Source: Lachnospiraceae bacterium (lineage in GTDB: Bacteria; Bacillota; Clostridia; Lachnospirales; Lachnospiraceae). From it: DNA of 7,120 bases. Where the stretch lies: the NCBI GenBank assembly GCA_016297945.1, contig JAEDFR010000114.1, positions 1 to 7,120 of the forward strand, read 5' to 3'. Positions within the stretch are counted from its first letter, which is position 1. Every line of letters begins with the position of its first letter. Shown piece by piece: positions 1-5,596 of the stretch. The notes below the pieces were generated by a model. It did no database searches. It saw only the letters and a list, made by a program, of their open reading frames with translations, and was not told the origin of the DNA. The translations under genes were made by a program, and so were the position numbers.

Positions 1-35
1 AACCCGTTCATGCAACATACCACAGTCATAATAAA

Positions 36-64
36 TTGCCCCCATTTAACCCCCTTGGGGGCAA
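36..64 (+). promoter_or_regulatory. Stem-loop in the leader of the first gene
   Basis: TTGCCCCC (36-43) and GGGGGCAA (57-64) form a perfect 8-bp G+C-rich stem with a 13-nt loop. The loop carries a second C5 run (50-54) that could compete for the same G5 run. The stem ends just before the AAGGAG ribosome site (67-72) of the gene starting at 77. No T-tract follows on the + strand, so it is not a typical terminator for upstream + transcription. Read on the - strand it is followed by an A/T-rich stretch and could be a weak terminator. The role is not known. Confidence 0.45.
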
Positions 65-76
65 GGAAGGAGATTC

Positions 77-457
77 ATGGAAACATTTTATATAGATACA
101 AAAAGAGTAGAAAGATCACCAACACAGATAAGTATTATTGACCTTATACCTGTTGGAAGAGAAAATGCGATCAGCCGCAACAGTCTTATTGAGAAATGTG
201 TTGTGTTTGGACTGATAGACAGGTCCGTATCTGACAAAGACAGGGAAATGCGGAGACTGTTGCAAAAGGCAAGGAATGATTACACGATTCTTAATCTGTC
301 AGACGGAAACGGTTATTACAGAGTTTCGATCAATGATCTGCAGGATCTGCAAAGGTATATCCGGCAGGAAGACAGAAGAGCAAAGGCGGCGTTTAGAAAT
401 CATACGCTCGCCAAAAAGCTTTATGAGGACTATAAGCACGGGAGAATGGAGGAATAG
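77..457 (+). CDS. Small phage wHTH-like protein, early region
   Basis: 126-aa protein with ATG at 77 preceded by AAGGAG (67-72). The central part (about residues 25-75, from VGRENAISRNSLIEKC to ARNDYTILNLSDGNGYY) has the look of a small winged-helix unit: a conditional segment (ENAISR), a helix pair, then a beta-wing-like ILNLSDGNGYYRV. A basic, helical C-terminus follows (RYIRQEDRRAKAAFRNHTLAKK). From memory, proteins of this layout occur upstream of replication genes in phages of Clostridia, but I cannot assign a named family. It ends in TAG at 455-457, and its last codons carry the GGAGG ribosome site of the next gene, so the two are probably translationally coupled. Its role may be DNA binding or regulation of replication (inference). 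Confidence 0.8.
   Translation: METFYIDTKRVERSPTQISIIDLIPVGRENAISRNSLIEKCVVFGLIDRSVSDKDREMRRLLQKARNDYTILNLSDGNGYYRVSINDLQDLQRYIRQEDRRAKAAFRNHTLAKKLYEDYKHGRMEE
448..452 (+). promoter_or_regulatory. Ribosome binding site fixing a TTG start at 462
   Basis: GGAGG sits inside the end of the preceding gene, 9 nt before TTG 462. No ATG or GTG in the right frame lies at a suitable distance. An upstream in-frame ATG at 276 would overlap the preceding gene by 180 nt and add residues unrelated to the DUF4373 family, so TTG 462 is preferred. Confidence 0.7.
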
Positions 458-461
458 GAAG

Positions 462-1349
462 TTGGCAGGGAAAGCAAAGCGAAAGTTAGATTATGCTGGC
501 TGGTCAACTGACATATTCGATAATGATACAAAGATTGATAAGCTGCTTGATGCGCAGGGATGGATAGGATTTGGAATTTACTTTTTCCTTTGCCAGAAAG
601 CGTTTGGCAGTGATGGATACTTTTATAAATGGGGCTTTGACGACTGTGCTTCTACCGCGAGGAAGATGGGCGGCGGCGTAGGTTCCGGTACTGTGAAAGA
701 AACAGTGGACTACTGCTTACATATTGGTCTTTTCAATAAAAGGCTGTTTGATGAGTGGGGAGTGCTTACCAGTAAAGGCATCCAGCGAAGTTATTGGGCA
801 GTTGCCAAGTCTAGAAGAGACAAGGCAGTTGCGAAGGAACTTTGGATTCTGAAAGAGTCAGAATGCGATGGTGTGGTTTTTGTACCATTAAATTCGGATA
901 TGTCGGAGACAAATAGTAATTCGTCAGCTACAAATTATGATATGTCGGCAACAAATGACACTGTAGTAAAGGGTAGTGTAGTAAATAGTATATATATTGC
1001 GCATTCTGACGAATCGCGCGATACGGAATCACTTGACCAGTTTTATGAATCTATCTGGAAACTGTATCCTGTGAAGAAAGGTAAAGGCCAGGTATCCAAG
1101 ACGAAGAAAAAGGTGCTTCAACGGATTGGATATGAGCATATTAAACGGTGCATTGATCGTTTTGTTGCTGACATGGAAGATTCTAACAGAGATAAGAAGT
1201 ACTGGATGCATGGAAGCACTTTCTTTAATGGCGGATATGTAGATTATCTGGACGAGAATTTTACAAACGATGTAAAGAAAAACATTGCAGTTCCGGAAGA
1301 GCAGCAGGATGAAGAAGAGATAGTGGGTGATGATTGGTGGAAGTATTAA
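462..1349 (+). CDS. Phage replisome organizer-like protein (DUF4373 / Lin1244-like N-terminus)
   Basis: 295-aa protein read from TTG 462. The N-terminal domain (about 8-125) has features I associate with DUF4373: 'LDYAGWSTDIFDND.KIDKLL', 'GWIGFGIYFFLCQK', 'DGYFYKWGFDD', then a basic helix around SYWAVAKSRRDKAV. A Ser/Asn/Thr-rich linker (about 144-190) joins a C-terminal domain (191-265) with 'FYESIWKLYPVKKGKG' and 'GSTFFNGGYVDYLDENF', motifs common in Gram-positive phage replisome organizers. An acidic tail ends in DDWWKY. In related phages such proteins bind the origin and load or recruit helicase (family knowledge). The gene directly precedes a primase-helicase operon, which fits. Its linker-coding DNA contains tandem repeats and an A+T tract that may be the origin. 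The domain call is from recognition, not a search. Confidence 0.8.
   Translation: MAGKAKRKLDYAGWSTDIFDNDTKIDKLLDAQGWIGFGIYFFLCQKAFGSDGYFYKWGFDDCASTARKMGGGVGSGTVKETVDYCLHIGLFNKRLFDEWGVLTSKGIQRSYWAVAKSRRDKAVAKELWILKESECDGVVFVPLNSDMSETNSNSSATNYDMSATNDTVVKGSVVNSIYIAHSDESRDTESLDQFYESIWKLYPVKKGKGQVSKTKKKVLQRIGYEHIKRCIDRFVADMEDSNRDKKYWMHGSTFFNGGYVDYLDENFTNDVKKNIAVPEEQQDEEEIVGDDWWKY
897..959 (+). repeat. Three imperfect 21-bp tandem repeats (iteron-like)
   Basis: Units at 897-917, 918-938 and 939-959 share the pattern GATATGTCGGCNACAAAT with changes. Units 1 and 3 match closely; unit 2 keeps TCGTCAGCTACAAAT. The period is 21, so reading frame is kept, and they encode the repeating DMS-x-TN / SATNYD part of the linker. 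They could simply be coding low complexity, but their place in a replisome organizer gene and the features that follow suggest initiator-binding iterons. Confidence 0.5.
897..1021 (+). other. Candidate phage replication origin inside the organizer gene
   Basis: After the three 21-bp repeats come two exact copies of TGTAGTAAA (962-970 and 977-985), then an A+T tract TATATATATT (989-998) and a palindrome TCGCGCGA (1014-1021). Iterons next to an A+T-rich unwinding tract within an initiator gene is the known arrangement in lambda (ori within O) and in several Gram-positive phages. The identification here is by position and pattern only. Confidence 0.4.
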
Positions 1350-1519
1350 CTGTTCTGTTTGGAAAGATGTATATACCAGACGATTATGAAACCATTATCT
1401 TTGAATTAAGTCGGTGCAAGAAAAGATTCTTAGCATTTCCGTCAAGATATTTACAGTCTAGGATTGACGAACTTGAATATGCGCTTGATGAATTCAGGAG
1501 GACAAGCAATGAAATATAA
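1337..1519 (+). CDS. Small phage protein of unknown function
   Basis: 60-aa protein ending in TAA 1517-1519. It overlaps the end of the organizer gene and runs 11 nt into the primase-helicase gene. The start is uncertain: GTG 1337 has GGTGAT (1326-1331) 5 nt upstream and is chosen. TTG 1334 is one codon earlier, and ATG 1367 has no spaced ribosome site. The common core from the ATG, 'MYIPDDYETIIFELSRCKKRF', continues as a helical, charged stretch to the end with no Cys pair, signal peptide or membrane segment. I do not recognise it. Tight overlap on both sides argues that it is translated as part of the replication operon. Confidence 0.55.
   Translation: MEVLTVLFGKMYIPDDYETIIFELSRCKKRFLAFPSRYLQSRIDELEYALDEFRRTSNEI
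1496..1501 (+). promoter_or_regulatory. Strong ribosome binding site of the primase-helicase
   Basis: A perfect AGGAGG lies 7 nt before ATG 1509. It decides that start over the upstream in-frame ATG at 1464, which would add 15 unrelated residues encoded within the preceding gene and has no ribosome site. Confidence 0.8.
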
Positions 1520-3341
1520 GCCATATGAATTTAAAGCACAGGATGCATATGATTTCGCAAGGCACGTACATATCGAAGCTCATGAACATGGTGGAGAGTT
1601 GTTTTTCAAAACATGCCCGTATTGCAATCCAAAGCCCACTAGAGACAATTTAAAGACATTCTCTATAAATTTATCGACTGGACAGTTTAAGTGCCTTAGA
1701 GCGTCCTGTGGACGTTCTGGGAACATGATTGTATTATCACAGGATTTTGATTTTCCGCTCGGAAATGAGGTTGATGAATATTACAGGCCCAAAAAGAAGT
1801 ACAGGTCACTCAAGCAGCCGAAAGAAAAGATTGTTCCGAAGGAATCAGCGCTGGAATATCTGAAAAATCGTGGGATTTCAAAAGAAACTGCAGAGAAATA
1901 TCAGATTACTGTGCAGAGTAATAACAAAAATGTGCTTGTATTCCCATTCTTTGACGAGAACGGAAAAATGCAGTTCGTTAAATATCGTGACACGCAGTAT
2001 TCAAAGGAAAAAGGCGGAAATAAAGAGTGGTGTGAGAAAGATACAAAGCCTATTCTGTTTGGAATGTTCCAGTGCAATGACAAGTATGACAGGATCATAT
2101 TCTGCGAAGGACAGCTTGATTCCATGTCTGTTTCGGAAGCCGGAATAGAAAATGCCGTATCCGTTCCAACAGGAGCCAATGGCTTTACATGGGTTCCGTA
2201 TTGCTGGGATTTCGTGAATCGGTTTCAAGAGATCATTGTTTTTGGAGACCACGAAAATGGAAAAATCACTCTTCTTGAAGAAATTGCCAAGAGGTTCAAA
2301 GCAACGATCAGGCACGTAAGAGAAGAGGATTACAAAGGGTGTAAGGATGCAAATGAGATTTTACTGGCATATGGGAAAAAACAGATACGAACGTGCATCG
2401 AAAATGCGGTTTCTGTTCCAATCAACAAAGTTATTGAACTTGCTGATGTGGAAGACGTTGATATTTTCAAACTGGAAAAGCTACAGACTGGAATTAAACA
2501 ATTGGACAAGCTGTTATACGGTGGCCTTCCATTTGGAGGAGTAATTCTAATATCCGGTAAACCAGGGGAAGGAAAGAGCACATTAGCAAGTCAGATTATG
2601 ATTAGTGCCGTTGAGAACGGGTATAAGTGCTTTGCATACTCAGGAGAACTTCCGAACTATTTGTTCAAAGCGTGGATGGATTTCCAGATTGCCGGTCCGG
2701 ATCACATTTTCGAGTATCAGAATAAATATGGTGACAGGAATTATAACATTTCCAATACAAACCGTGACCTGATATCTGCGTGGTACAGAGGAAAGTATTT
2801 TCTGTACGATAACAGGTCCATTGACGGGGATGAAAAAGAAAGTCTTGCCGGAACAATTGAATCAGTGATTATGCAGTACGGCGTACAGGTAATCTTGCTT
2901 GATAATCTTATGACAGCAATTGATCTTGAAGAAATGCATGGTGATGACAAGTACGAAAGACAGAGCATATTCATAAAAAAACTGTCACGGATCGCTCTTA
3001 AGCACAATGTACTGATACTGTTAGTAGCTCATAAGAGAAAGAACAATTTTTCTAAGAACGAGAATGATGAGGTGAGCGGATCAGGAGATATAACAAACCT
3101 TGCATTGATAACTATTGCGTATGAAAAAGACAAGGATCTTGATGATTCACAGAGAATGCTTAAGGTTTCAAAGAACAGACTATTCGGAAAAGTAAATACA
3201 GCCGGATGGATTCTTAATTTTGATGAGAAGTCAAAGCGTATTTACGGGTACGGAGATGATCTGAATTACAGCTTCGGGTGGGATAATAAAGAAGCTGGAT
3301 TCGAGCAGATGGAATATTGCGAAGAGACTCCGTTTGATTGA
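1509..3341 (+). CDS. Phage primase-helicase (zinc finger, TOPRIM, DnaB-like helicase)
   Basis: 610-aa protein that should synthesise primers and unwind DNA at the phage fork, like T7 gp4 and related fused enzymes. An N-terminal CHC2-like zinc ribbon has C36, C39, C62 and C67 (FKTCPYC...KCLRASCG). The TOPRIM half shows 'IIFCEGQLDSMS' (E200-G201) and 'VFGDHENGK' (D247, E249). The helicase RecA fold begins about 325 ('LQTGIKQLDKLLYGGLPFGG'), with Walker A GKPGEGKST (350-358), Walker B VILLDN (461-466, D465) and LLVAHKRKN (504-512) as the motif before the DNA-binding loops. The C-terminus 'VSKNRLFGK' (553-561) fits the arginine-finger region of DnaB-like helicases. It follows the organizer gene, so the pair is likely the phage replication module. 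No separate helicase or primase gene is visible here. The assignment is confident; the exact family is not tested. Confidence 0.93.
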   Translation: MKYKPYEFKAQDAYDFARHVHIEAHEHGGELFFKTCPYCNPKPTRDNLKTFSINLSTGQFKCLRASCGRSGNMIVLSQDFDFPLGNEVDEYYRPKKKYRSLKQPKEKIVPKESALEYLKNRGISKETAEKYQITVQSNNKNVLVFPFFDENGKMQFVKYRDTQYSKEKGGNKEWCEKDTKPILFGMFQCNDKYDRIIFCEGQLDSMSVSEAGIENAVSVPTGANGFTWVPYCWDFVNRFQEIIVFGDHENGKITLLEEIAKRFKATIRHVREEDYKGCKDANEILLAYGKKQIRTCIENAVSVPINKVIELADVEDVDIFKLEKLQTGIKQLDKLLYGGLPFGGVILISGKPGEGKSTLASQIMISAVENGYKCFAYSGELPNYLFKAWMDFQIAGPDHIFEYQNKYGDRNYNISNTNRDLISAWYRGKYFLYDNRSIDGDEKESLAGTIESVIMQYGVQVILLDNLMTAIDLEEMHGDDKYERQSIFIKKLSRIALKHNVLILLVAHKRKNNFSKNENDEVSGSGDITNLALITIAYEKDKDLDDSQRMLKVSKNRLFGKVNTAGWILNFDEKSKRIYGYGDDLNYSFGWDNKEAGFEQMEYCEETPFD

Positions 3342-3352
3342 CAGGAGGAATC

Positions 3353-3583
3353 ATGGAGAAGAAATTTGCAAAAGGATCCAGTGAATGGATGATGTTCATG
3401 GATTATTGGGCGTTGTGTCAGAAGTATTGGGTCCCTGAAAAATCAGATGAATGGTGGGATGAAGTAATTAGAGAAATTGATAACTTCGCTAAAAAATATG
3501 GTTCCACTGTATTTGTAAGAGGCTTGTGCATGGCCTTAATTAACAAACTTGAAATTGAGCATGTATCAGCAAAAGAGAGGTGA
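3353..3583 (+). CDS. Small phage protein of unknown function
   Basis: 76-aa protein. ATG 3353 is chosen because AGGAGG (3343-3348) lies just upstream; an in-frame TTG at 3338 overlaps the previous gene but has no ribosome site. The sequence is rich in aromatics and acids ('EWMMFMDYWALCQKYW', 'DEWWDEVIREIDNF') and looks like a compact helical protein without membrane segments. The C-terminal half 'GSTVFVRGLCMALINKLEIE' is likely amphipathic. It starts 11 nt after the primase-helicase and its stop codon overlaps the ribosome site of the next gene, so it belongs to the same operon. I recognise no family; a replication accessory role is only a guess from position. Confidence 0.7.
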   Translation: MEKKFAKGSSEWMMFMDYWALCQKYWVPEKSDEWWDEVIREIDNFAKKYGSTVFVRGLCMALINKLEIEHVSAKER

Positions 3584-3584
3584 T
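3578..3584 (+). promoter_or_regulatory. Ribosome binding site deciding ATG 3589
   Basis: AGGTGAT, extended upstream as GAGAGGTGAT, is a close complement of the 16S rRNA tail and lies 4 nt before ATG 3589. The GTG at 3580 is inside this site and would have none of its own, so ATG 3589 is preferred. Confidence 0.7.
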
Positions 3585-3588
3585 TTAT

Positions 3589-4011
3589 ATGACAAAGAGT
3601 GAAAAATTGTGCCTGATGCGTGAGCTATACGAAGCTGGAAGCAGCATTGAAGCCATAGCGGAAGCGACAGGTTATAAAGAAAACAGTGTGATGCAACTGT
3701 TGCCACAGGCAGGTATTGTGAGGAGACGTAGTATCAAGGACATTGGAGATCAGGTCGTGAAGATGCGCAATGAAGGAATGAGTTTAGAGCAGATTTCGCA
3801 GAAGACAGGATTTAAAGTCAAGACGATCAGCACGTATCTTTGTAAAATTGGCTGTAATAAAAACAGGACTTGGACGGAACAAGAAGACAATGAGCTGATT
3901 GATGAAAGCAGAATTGTATTCGCAGAGCCGAGGCATGAGAAGATTGAGAGATTCTTTATCAACGGTATCCGGTATGTGACGGTGCCGCTGGAAGCACTTT
4001 ATCAGAGTTAG
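3589..4011 (+). CDS. Double helix-turn-helix DNA-binding protein
   Basis: 140-aa protein with two similar HTH units in tandem: about 18-38 ('SSIEAIAEATGYKENSVMQLL') and about 64-84 ('MSLEQISQKTGFKVKTISTYL'). Both follow the pattern x-I-E-x-I-A-x-x-T-G-[YF]-x-x-x-[ST]-[IV], typical of resolvase/Hin- or sigma-like HTH helices. A linker with 'RTWTEQEDNELI' (94-104) resembles a Myb/SANT-type start. A C-terminal part (about 112-140, 'EPRHEKIERFFINGIRYVTVPLEALYQS') may be a small beta unit. No catalytic recombinase residues are visible, so it is probably a transcription or replication regulator of the phage. It is in the same reading frame as the next gene, separated by its TAG stop (4009-4011) and four codons. 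Confidence 0.78.
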   Translation: MTKSEKLCLMRELYEAGSSIEAIAEATGYKENSVMQLLPQAGIVRRRSIKDIGDQVVKMRNEGMSLEQISQKTGFKVKTISTYLCKIGCNKNRTWTEQEDNELIDESRIVFAEPRHEKIERFFINGIRYVTVPLEALYQS

Positions 4012-4023
4012 GAGGAAAACAGG

Positions 4024-4611
4024 ATGAAATTAAAAGAGATTAAGCCAGGAATGGTTATTCACTGCAAGAACGATGAGGAAAAGAAAGCGCTTTTGGAAGA
4101 AGCGGAAAGACTTGGATATTTGTGGACTTCAAGAAAAAATCCAATTGATAGAACTTTTTGTCATGGAAATACAATACATTTTTATGCAGAAAATGAAGAT
4201 GCGGATTTTAAACATATTACATGGTCTGATCATACGGAAGGAGTAACCGAGTTTTCCGACCTCATACTGCCAGAGCTTACGGCGGAGGAAGCAATTAAAC
4301 TCCATGCAGAAGTTTGTAAGAATAATTGTAGAGAGTGCCCGTTATATGAAGTTGATGGATACGATAGTTGTGATGATTTATGTTTTTCGAATCCAGAGAA
4401 AGCAGTTGAAATACTTGCCAAGTGGAAATCCGATCATGAGAAGAAAGAACCGGAAGTTGAATGGGTTTACAGAGTGTTCGGAGTAGAAAATTTAGGAGAA
4501 AAGTTTTTCAATACGGAAGAGGAAGCGATTGCCAGATGCGAAGAACTTGTTAAATCGCAGAAAAACAGGCAGTATGCTCGTTACGAGAGAGTTTGCAGAG
4601 TGAAAGAGTAA
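4024..4611 (+). CDS. Phage protein of unknown function with a Cys cluster
   Basis: 195-aa protein with ATG 4024 preceded by AGGAGG (4010-4015), which overlaps the previous stop. Three parts can be seen. The first (1-80) starts 'MKLKEIKPGMVIHCKNDEEKK', followed by 'LLEEAERLGYLW', a layout I recall from hypothetical proteins of Firmicutes phages. The middle (95-125) has a Cys cluster C98-x3-C102-x2-C105 and C116-x3-C120 ('CKNNCRECPLY...CDDLC') that could bind zinc. The last (147-195) has 'WVYRVFGVENLGEKFFNTEEEAIARCEEL', a small alpha/beta unit of the type found as a C-terminal add-on in phage proteins. No enzyme motif is evident. It is the last gene before a 217-nt non-coding gap, so it may end the replication operon. 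Confidence 0.72.
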   Translation: MKLKEIKPGMVIHCKNDEEKKALLEEAERLGYLWTSRKNPIDRTFCHGNTIHFYAENEDADFKHITWSDHTEGVTEFSDLILPELTAEEAIKLHAEVCKNNCRECPLYEVDGYDSCDDLCFSNPEKAVEILAKWKSDHEKKEPEVEWVYRVFGVENLGEKFFNTEEEAIARCEELVKSQKNRQYARYERVCRVKE

Positions 4612-4618
4612 TTTTAGA

Positions 4619-4635
4619 CCATGATAAAAACATGG
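4619..4635 (+). promoter_or_regulatory. Small inverted repeat after the 195-aa gene
   Basis: CCATG (4619-4623) and CATGG (4631-4635) flank an A-rich 7-nt loop. The stem is short and no T-tract follows, so it is at best a weak structure. It lies just before the ribosome site of the tiny ORF at 4649. Confidence 0.25.
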
Positions 4636-4648
4636 CGGAAAGGTAACT

Positions 4649-4675
4649 ATGAAAATTGATTTGAGAAAGGAATAA
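4649..4675 (+). CDS. Possible upstream micro-ORF (8 aa)
   Basis: ATG 4649 has GGAAAGG (4637-4643) 5 nt upstream and encodes MKIDLRKE before TAA 4673-4675. The last four codons AGA AAG GAA TAA recur at the end of a 6-aa ORF at 5576-5596 (MIKRKE). Both stops lie inside the 14-nt block shared by the two leader elements. This could be a translated leader peptide or a by-product of the conserved block. Confidence 0.3.
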   Translation: MKIDLRKE

Positions 4676-4828
4676 CGAATGCCCGGTAAACCGGGTTGGT
4701 GCGCAGTGAAAGAGGTGGCGTATCGGAAAATTCAAACACCGTGGCTAAAAGGTTTATGGCGGAAACAAATTAAGCCGTTGAGAGCAAACGAATTGTGATC
4801 CATGTTACAGCATTTGTAGCGTGGTGTT
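4664..4828 (+). ncRNA. Putative structured leader RNA, copy 1 (before PP-loop gene)
   Basis: This 165-nt stretch precedes the ATG at 4829 and is homologous to 5585-5816. It starts with AGAAAGGAATAACG (4664-4677). A hairpin CCCGGT-AA-ACCGGG (4682-4695) follows. An internal block TAAAAGG-nnn-ATGG...AATTA-n-GCC (4746-4776) matches copy 2 at 20 of 31 positions without gaps, and contains a possible stem ATGGC/GCCGT (4756-4760/4774-4778). It closes with a 10-bp hairpin (4800-4809 with 4815-4824, loop GCATT), then TGTT and the start codon. The ATG has no good ribosome site nearby; the AAAGGA of the first block is about 155 nt away. I know no named RNA family with this pattern; a cis-regulatory RNA is the leading idea. 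Confidence 0.55.
4679..4798 (+). CDS. Possible 39-aa basic peptide inside leader copy 1
   Basis: ATG 4679 lies 5-7 nt after AAAGGA and opens a 39-codon frame to TGA 4796-4798. The peptide starts MPGKPGWCAVKEVAYRK and is basic, with three Trp. In copy 2 the matching position has ATC instead of ATG and a TAG 20 codons later, so the frame is not conserved. That favours RNA function over a peptide, but a translated product in this copy is possible. Confidence 0.22.
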   Translation: MPGKPGWCAVKEVAYRKIQTPWLKGLWRKQIKPLRANEL

Positions 4829-5569
4829 ATGAAAAAGTTAAAAGTATGTTGGATTTCAGCAGGAGTATCAAGTTTCATGGCAGGATACCTTGCCGGTGAT
4901 GTTGATGAGTGGATTTACATTGACATTACAGACCAACATTCGGACAGTATCAGATTTATTAAAGATTGTGAGAAAGCGATTGGAAAAGAAATAAAGATAC
5001 TAAAATCCAAAGAATACAGATGCGTTGAAGATTGTGTAAGGGCATTTGGTGGATTTGTAAATAAGCAAAACGGATTCGCACCTTGCACGAACTGGCTTAA
5101 AAAGAGGGTGAGAAAAGAGTGGGAAGAAAAGCATAAAGATTACGAACTGACATATGTTTGGGGATATGACCTAAAAGAAAAGCATAGAGCTGAACAGATG
5201 ATTGAAGAAAATCCACAGGAAAATCATGAATTTCCACTCATTGAAAAGTATTTATCCAAAGAAGATGTACACGGATTGTTTGAACGGACTTTCGATTTTG
5301 ACAGGCCGAAAATGTATGACATGGGTTATCCGAACAATAACTGTATCGGATGCGTAAAAGGCGGTATGGGATATTGGAACCATATTCGGAAAGATTTTCC
5401 GGAAGTTTTTGAAAGCCGTGCAAAGTTGGAAAGGGCTGTAGGACATTCGATTTTGAAAGACGGTAACGGAAATCCTATTTATTTGGACGAGCTGGAACCG
5501 GACAGAGGGAATATGAACATGGAAGTATTCCCGGATTGTAGCATTATGTGTTATTTAGCAGAGAAGTGA
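4829..5569 (+). CDS. PP-loop ATP-pyrophosphatase family protein (PAPS reductase/FAD synthetase-like), phage type
   Basis: 246-aa protein. The N-terminus 'KVCWISAGVSSFMAGYLAG' holds a PP-loop variant (SAGVSS, 10-15, where SGGxDS is canonical) followed by 'IYIDITDQHSDSIRFIKDCE' as the second strand-helix. Further family-like segments are 'GKEIKILKS' (52-60), 'APCTNWLKKRVRKEW' (C86), 'YVWGYDLKEKHRAE' (109-122), 'FPLIEKYLSKEDV' and 'NNNCIGCVKGGMGYWNHIRKDFPEVFE' (C172, C175). These are typical of phage proteins annotated as phosphoadenosine phosphosulfate reductases. Enzymes of this superfamily adenylate or reduce sulfur or nucleotide substrates; the phage substrate is not known. ATG 4829 has no strong ribosome site but lies at the end of a structured leader. 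Another PP-loop gene with a related leader follows. Confidence 0.82.
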   Translation: MKKLKVCWISAGVSSFMAGYLAGDVDEWIYIDITDQHSDSIRFIKDCEKAIGKEIKILKSKEYRCVEDCVRAFGGFVNKQNGFAPCTNWLKKRVRKEWEEKHKDYELTYVWGYDLKEKHRAEQMIEENPQENHEFPLIEKYLSKEDVHGLFERTFDFDRPKMYDMGYPNNNCIGCVKGGMGYWNHIRKDFPEVFESRAKLERAVGHSILKDGNGNPIYLDELEPDRGNMNMEVFPDCSIMCYLAEK

Positions 5570-5575
5570 GGAAAT

Positions 5576-5596
5576 ATGATTAAAAGAAAGGAATAA
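5576..5596 (+). CDS. Possible upstream micro-ORF (6 aa)
   Basis: ATG 5576 has GAGG (5568-5571) 4 nt upstream and overlaps the preceding stop region. It encodes MIKRKE then TAA 5594-5596. Its last codons AGA AAG GAA TAA match the end of the 8-aa ORF at 4649-4675. Too short to prove by sequence alone. Confidence 0.3.
   Translation: MIKRKE

Noticed and set aside
276..461. N-terminal extension of the organizer protein from ATG 276
   Set aside because: It lies wholly inside the first gene in another frame, has no ribosome site, and the DUF4373-like sequence starts only after TTG 462.
897..985. CRISPR-like array
   Set aside because: The repeats are adjacent, imperfect and without spacers, and they keep the reading frame of the host gene.
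4612..4828. tRNA gene in the intergenic region
   Set aside because: No cloverleaf with GGTTCRA-type T-arm and CCA-side acceptor pairing could be found by eye on either strand.
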